From Bacteroidota bacterium (GTDB lineage Bacteria; Bacteroidota; Bacteroidia; Sphingobacteriales; Sphingobacteriaceae), in NCBI GenBank assembly GCA_013288465.1, contig JABDBT010000061.1, positions 1 through 15,247 of the forward strand: a stretch of DNA of 15,247 nucleotides, read 5' to 3'. The position numbers and the translations under genes are program-made. The notes beneath the pieces were generated by a model. The model ran no database searches. It saw only the letters and a list, made by a program, of their open reading frames with translations, and was not told where the DNA came from. Each line of letters begins with the position of its first letter. Position 1 is the first letter of the stretch. This document shows, piece by piece, positions 13,687 to 15,247 of this stretch.

Positions 13687-13721
13687 TAATTTTGTATAAC
13701 CATATTTCGTTAGTAATTTTA
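13687..13721 (+). promoter_or_regulatory. Overlapping candidate promoters of the toxin-antitoxin pair
   Basis: An exact -7 box TAATTTTG lies at 13687-13694 (leader about 27 nt) but has no -33 TTG. Its TTTG (13691-13694) is also placed exactly 19 nt before TAATTTTA (13714-13721), one base from the -7 consensus, which would start transcription almost on the ATG at 13726. Either or both may be used. The region is shared with the divergent helicase start, 78 bp away. Confidence 0.45.
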
Positions 13722-13725
13722 GAAC

Positions 13726-13935
13726 ATGATACTGATACAGGAAATATTAGAATTGAGTGTTGAAGAGCGTATTTCAATGATCGGAAAAATATGGGATAGC
13801 ATAGATCATAATGATATTCAGATTTCTGACGCGCACAAGCAAGAACTGGATGCAAGATTGATCCGTTATGAAAAAGGCGAAACTACTTTTTTTAGCTGGG
13901 AGGATATCAAAAAAGAATTAAATAACGCCCGGTAA
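13726..13935 (+). CDS. Antitoxin, addiction-module component (ParE-partner type)
   Basis: 69 residues. MILIQEILELSVEERISMIGKIWDSI followed by a helical middle (SDAHKQELDARLIRYEKGE) and FSWEDIKKEL is the pattern of the short 'putative addiction module component' antitoxins (TIGR02574-like). The N-terminal helix is usually the contact and regulation region, and the tail from the conserved S-W-E-x-I-K wraps around the toxin. It is followed after 2 bp by the toxin gene, so the two are translated together, and the antitoxin probably represses their promoter. Assignment rests on pattern plus gene pairing. Confidence 0.85.
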   Translation: MILIQEILELSVEERISMIGKIWDSIDHNDIQISDAHKQELDARLIRYEKGETTFFSWEDIKKELNNAR

Positions 13936-13937
13936 CA

Positions 13938-14243
13938 ATGTACCGGTTATTAATATCTGATGAGTCGAGATTAGATATATTGGATGCCTTTTCCTGGTAT
14001 GAAAGCCAACTCATCGGACTTGGGGTTGACTTTGAGCTTTGTATAGAAGCAGGACTTAATCAAATACAGAAGAACCCCTTAATATATCAAAAACGATATA
14101 AAAACTTACACATCCATTTTATTGAAAGATTTCCCTATGGTATCCATTACCAGTTTGAAGATGATACGATAAGGGTGTTTGGCGTTTTTCACATGAGCAG
14201 GAATCCAAGACGTTGGACAAAAAGATTAAAACCAAAGAAGTAA
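13938..14243 (+). CDS. ParE/RelE-superfamily toxin
   Basis: 101 residues, typical length. The ParE fold landmarks are visible: N-terminal beta strand YRLLIS, a helix DILDAFSWYESQLIGLG (13-29), helix FELCIEAGLNQIQKNP, then beta strands with RFPYGIHY (64-71) and RVFGVFHMSRNPRRW (79-93). The C-terminal R-N-P-xx-W (88-93) is the conserved end of many ParE proteins. Members either poison DNA gyrase (ParE) or cleave mRNA on the ribosome (RelE); sequence alone favours ParE-like without deciding the target. Its 2-bp distance from the antitoxin gene and the absence of disruption suggest an intact, working module. It converges on the GH67 gene with 13 bp between stop codons and no visible terminator. 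Confidence 0.87.
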   Translation: MYRLLISDESRLDILDAFSWYESQLIGLGVDFELCIEAGLNQIQKNPLIYQKRYKNLHIHFIERFPYGIHYQFEDDTIRVFGVFHMSRNPRRWTKRLKPKK

Positions 14244-14256
14244 TCTATACCAACCC

Positions 14257-15247
14257 CTACCTATTCGGATTAGGCGCGTTCTTCCTGTCCATATAATATG
14301 CCAGATCATGTGCCGGTTTTCCTAACGCATCCGGTATAGGGAGTTTCGAAAATGTTTGGTAATAAGTTAAACAAGCACCTTTCCATATTTCGGCATCTTC
14401 TTCCTGTACGGCAAGCGCATGTTTTTCTTCTTTAAAACGTTCGGGGTCAACTTTTGATTCCATCGAGTCCCAAACTTTTTGCATGGCTTTAACTGAGGCT
14501 ATCCCTTTATTATAATGTTCGATGATCTCGATCCACAGGGTTTTACCTGATTTCATTTTATAAGTCCACGGCACATGGTGAAACCATAAAAGGTATTCTT
14601 CGGGTGTGGTTTTCAGGTGTTCAAACTCTTCCCGTACCGGCGAAAAATATTGAGCCACCGCGTCGCTTCCATTCGAACTGCGTTCAAACCCAATACCAAC
14701 CGAATCTGCTTTATTAAAATAAACCGATGTTTGATCGGCCCGGCCGCCGGTAACCCACGGGCCCGGCCCATAGTGATGATTGCGGGCCATCTGGTGGTGC
14801 AGGCCCAGCGGGGTCATATAATTAACCGCCGCTTCCCGCGATGTCAGCATGATCTCCTTTATCGGCTCAACAAAACCCTTGTCGTTATTAAAGGTCATCC
14901 GTATCCAGTCGTCAGCAATAGCGGCTGATGTTAACTCCGGCTTCCATGCCAAACGGCCATAAGCATACCAGTTGGCCTGCGCAAAAGTATTGCCGCACCA
15001 GTTGGTATCATCACCAATGTTTGACACCCCTGCCATACCCGATAGTGAGTGATGTTCCAGCCTCCCCTCAACAATTTTTGCTACTGTTGAACCTTTACCC
15101 TGGCTATAAGTATCCGAGTCGAGGCATTCTTTCCACATGGGTGCCAAATAAACCAGGTTAGTTGCCCACCCCAAATACTCTTTAGTAACCTGGAACTCCA
15201 TCATTTCGGTTGTTTTTGGCATAGCGCCAAATAATGGGCTAAACGGC
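14257..15247 (-). CDS. GH67 alpha-glucuronidase, partial (N-terminal half beyond right edge)
   Basis: The window holds the last 329 codons; the frame is open to the right edge, where PFSPLFGAMPKT continues upstream of the first ATG (15222), so that ATG is internal. GH67 enzymes are usually about 700 residues. They remove 4-O-methyl-glucuronic acid from the non-reducing end of xylo-oligosaccharides in xylan use. Recognisable blocks are PFSPLFGAMPKT, MEFQVTKEYLG, NTFAQANWYAYGRLAW, YMTPLGLHHQMARNHHYGPGPW, GIGFERSSNGSDAVAQYF and EEYLLWFHHVPWTYKMKSG. The Glu of TKEYLG aligns, from memory, with a catalytic carboxylate of Cellvibrio GlcA67A. The remainder is the alpha-helical C-terminal domain. A signal peptide cannot be checked. 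Other xylan genes would be expected to the right. Confidence 0.92.
   Translation of the reverse strand, partial: PFSPLFGAMPKTTEMMEFQVTKEYLGWATNLVYLAPMWKECLDSDTYSQGKGSTVAKIVEGRLEHHSLSGMAGVSNIGDDTNWCGNTFAQANWYAYGRLAWKPELTSAAIADDWIRMTFNNDKGFVEPIKEIMLTSREAAVNYMTPLGLHHQMARNHHYGPGPWVTGGRADQTSVYFNKADSVGIGFERSSNGSDAVAQYFSPVREEFEHLKTTPEEYLLWFHHVPWTYKMKSGKTLWIEIIEHYNKGIASVKAMQKVWDSMESKVDPERFKEEKHALAVQEEDAEIWKGACLTYYQTFSKLPIPDALGKPAHDLAYYMDRKNAPNPNR

Overview
The window looks like ordinary chromosome from a Bacteroidota bacterium, most likely a Sphingobacteriaceae member near Mucilaginibacter or Pedobacter. The clues are promoters of the Bacteroidota type (TTG, 19 nt, TAnnTTTG), a DUF4197 protein, TonB C-terminal-domain proteins, a ComA-family protein, a DEXH helicase of the ligase-associated type, an S8 peptidase with a long insertion, and a GH67 xylan-side-chain glucuronidase. 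No rRNA, tRNA, CRISPR array, phage gene or transposase gene is visible. The genus is an inference.

Left part (1-2930). A truncated Xre/MbcA/ParS-type antitoxin gene runs off the left edge, with an inverted-repeat operator over its promoter. Next is pdhB (E1 beta of pyruvate dehydrogenase, minus strand), which has a clear promoter and a clear intrinsic terminator. Then come a small secreted TonB_C-domain protein (plus) and a secreted-protein gene broken by one in-frame TAG (minus). A perfect 33-bp palindrome and a short 14-nt-period repeat lie before the next gene.

Middle (2927-9287). A minus-strand pair encodes an ALDH7-type aldehyde dehydrogenase and, 24 bp downstream, a secreted subtilisin-like protease. 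Divergent to it is a large TPR protein. Convergent to that is a small lipoprotein, with a 25-bp inverted repeat and an intrinsic terminator between them. A ComA-family (phosphosulfolactate synthase-like) gene follows on the plus strand.

Right part (9287-15247). A secreted DUF4197 protein and a membrane-anchored TonB_C protein converge. They are flanked by two copies of one 95-97-bp palindromic element. An Lhr-like DEXH helicase follows (minus); its helicase core carries an in-frame insertion made of inverted 14-nt repeats. Last come an intact ParE-type toxin-antitoxin pair (plus) and the C-terminal half of an alpha-glucuronidase (minus) that runs off the right edge.

Most genes are unrelated housekeeping or envelope functions. 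The notable layer is the repeats: (i) a palindromic element whose ends all carry TAG and which sits directly on the stop codons of two genes; (ii) a 14-nt-period repeat family seen next to one stop codon and again translated inside the helicase; (iii) several other long hairpins at gene ends. Two toxin-antitoxin loci (one partial) add a mobile or accessory flavour at both edges.
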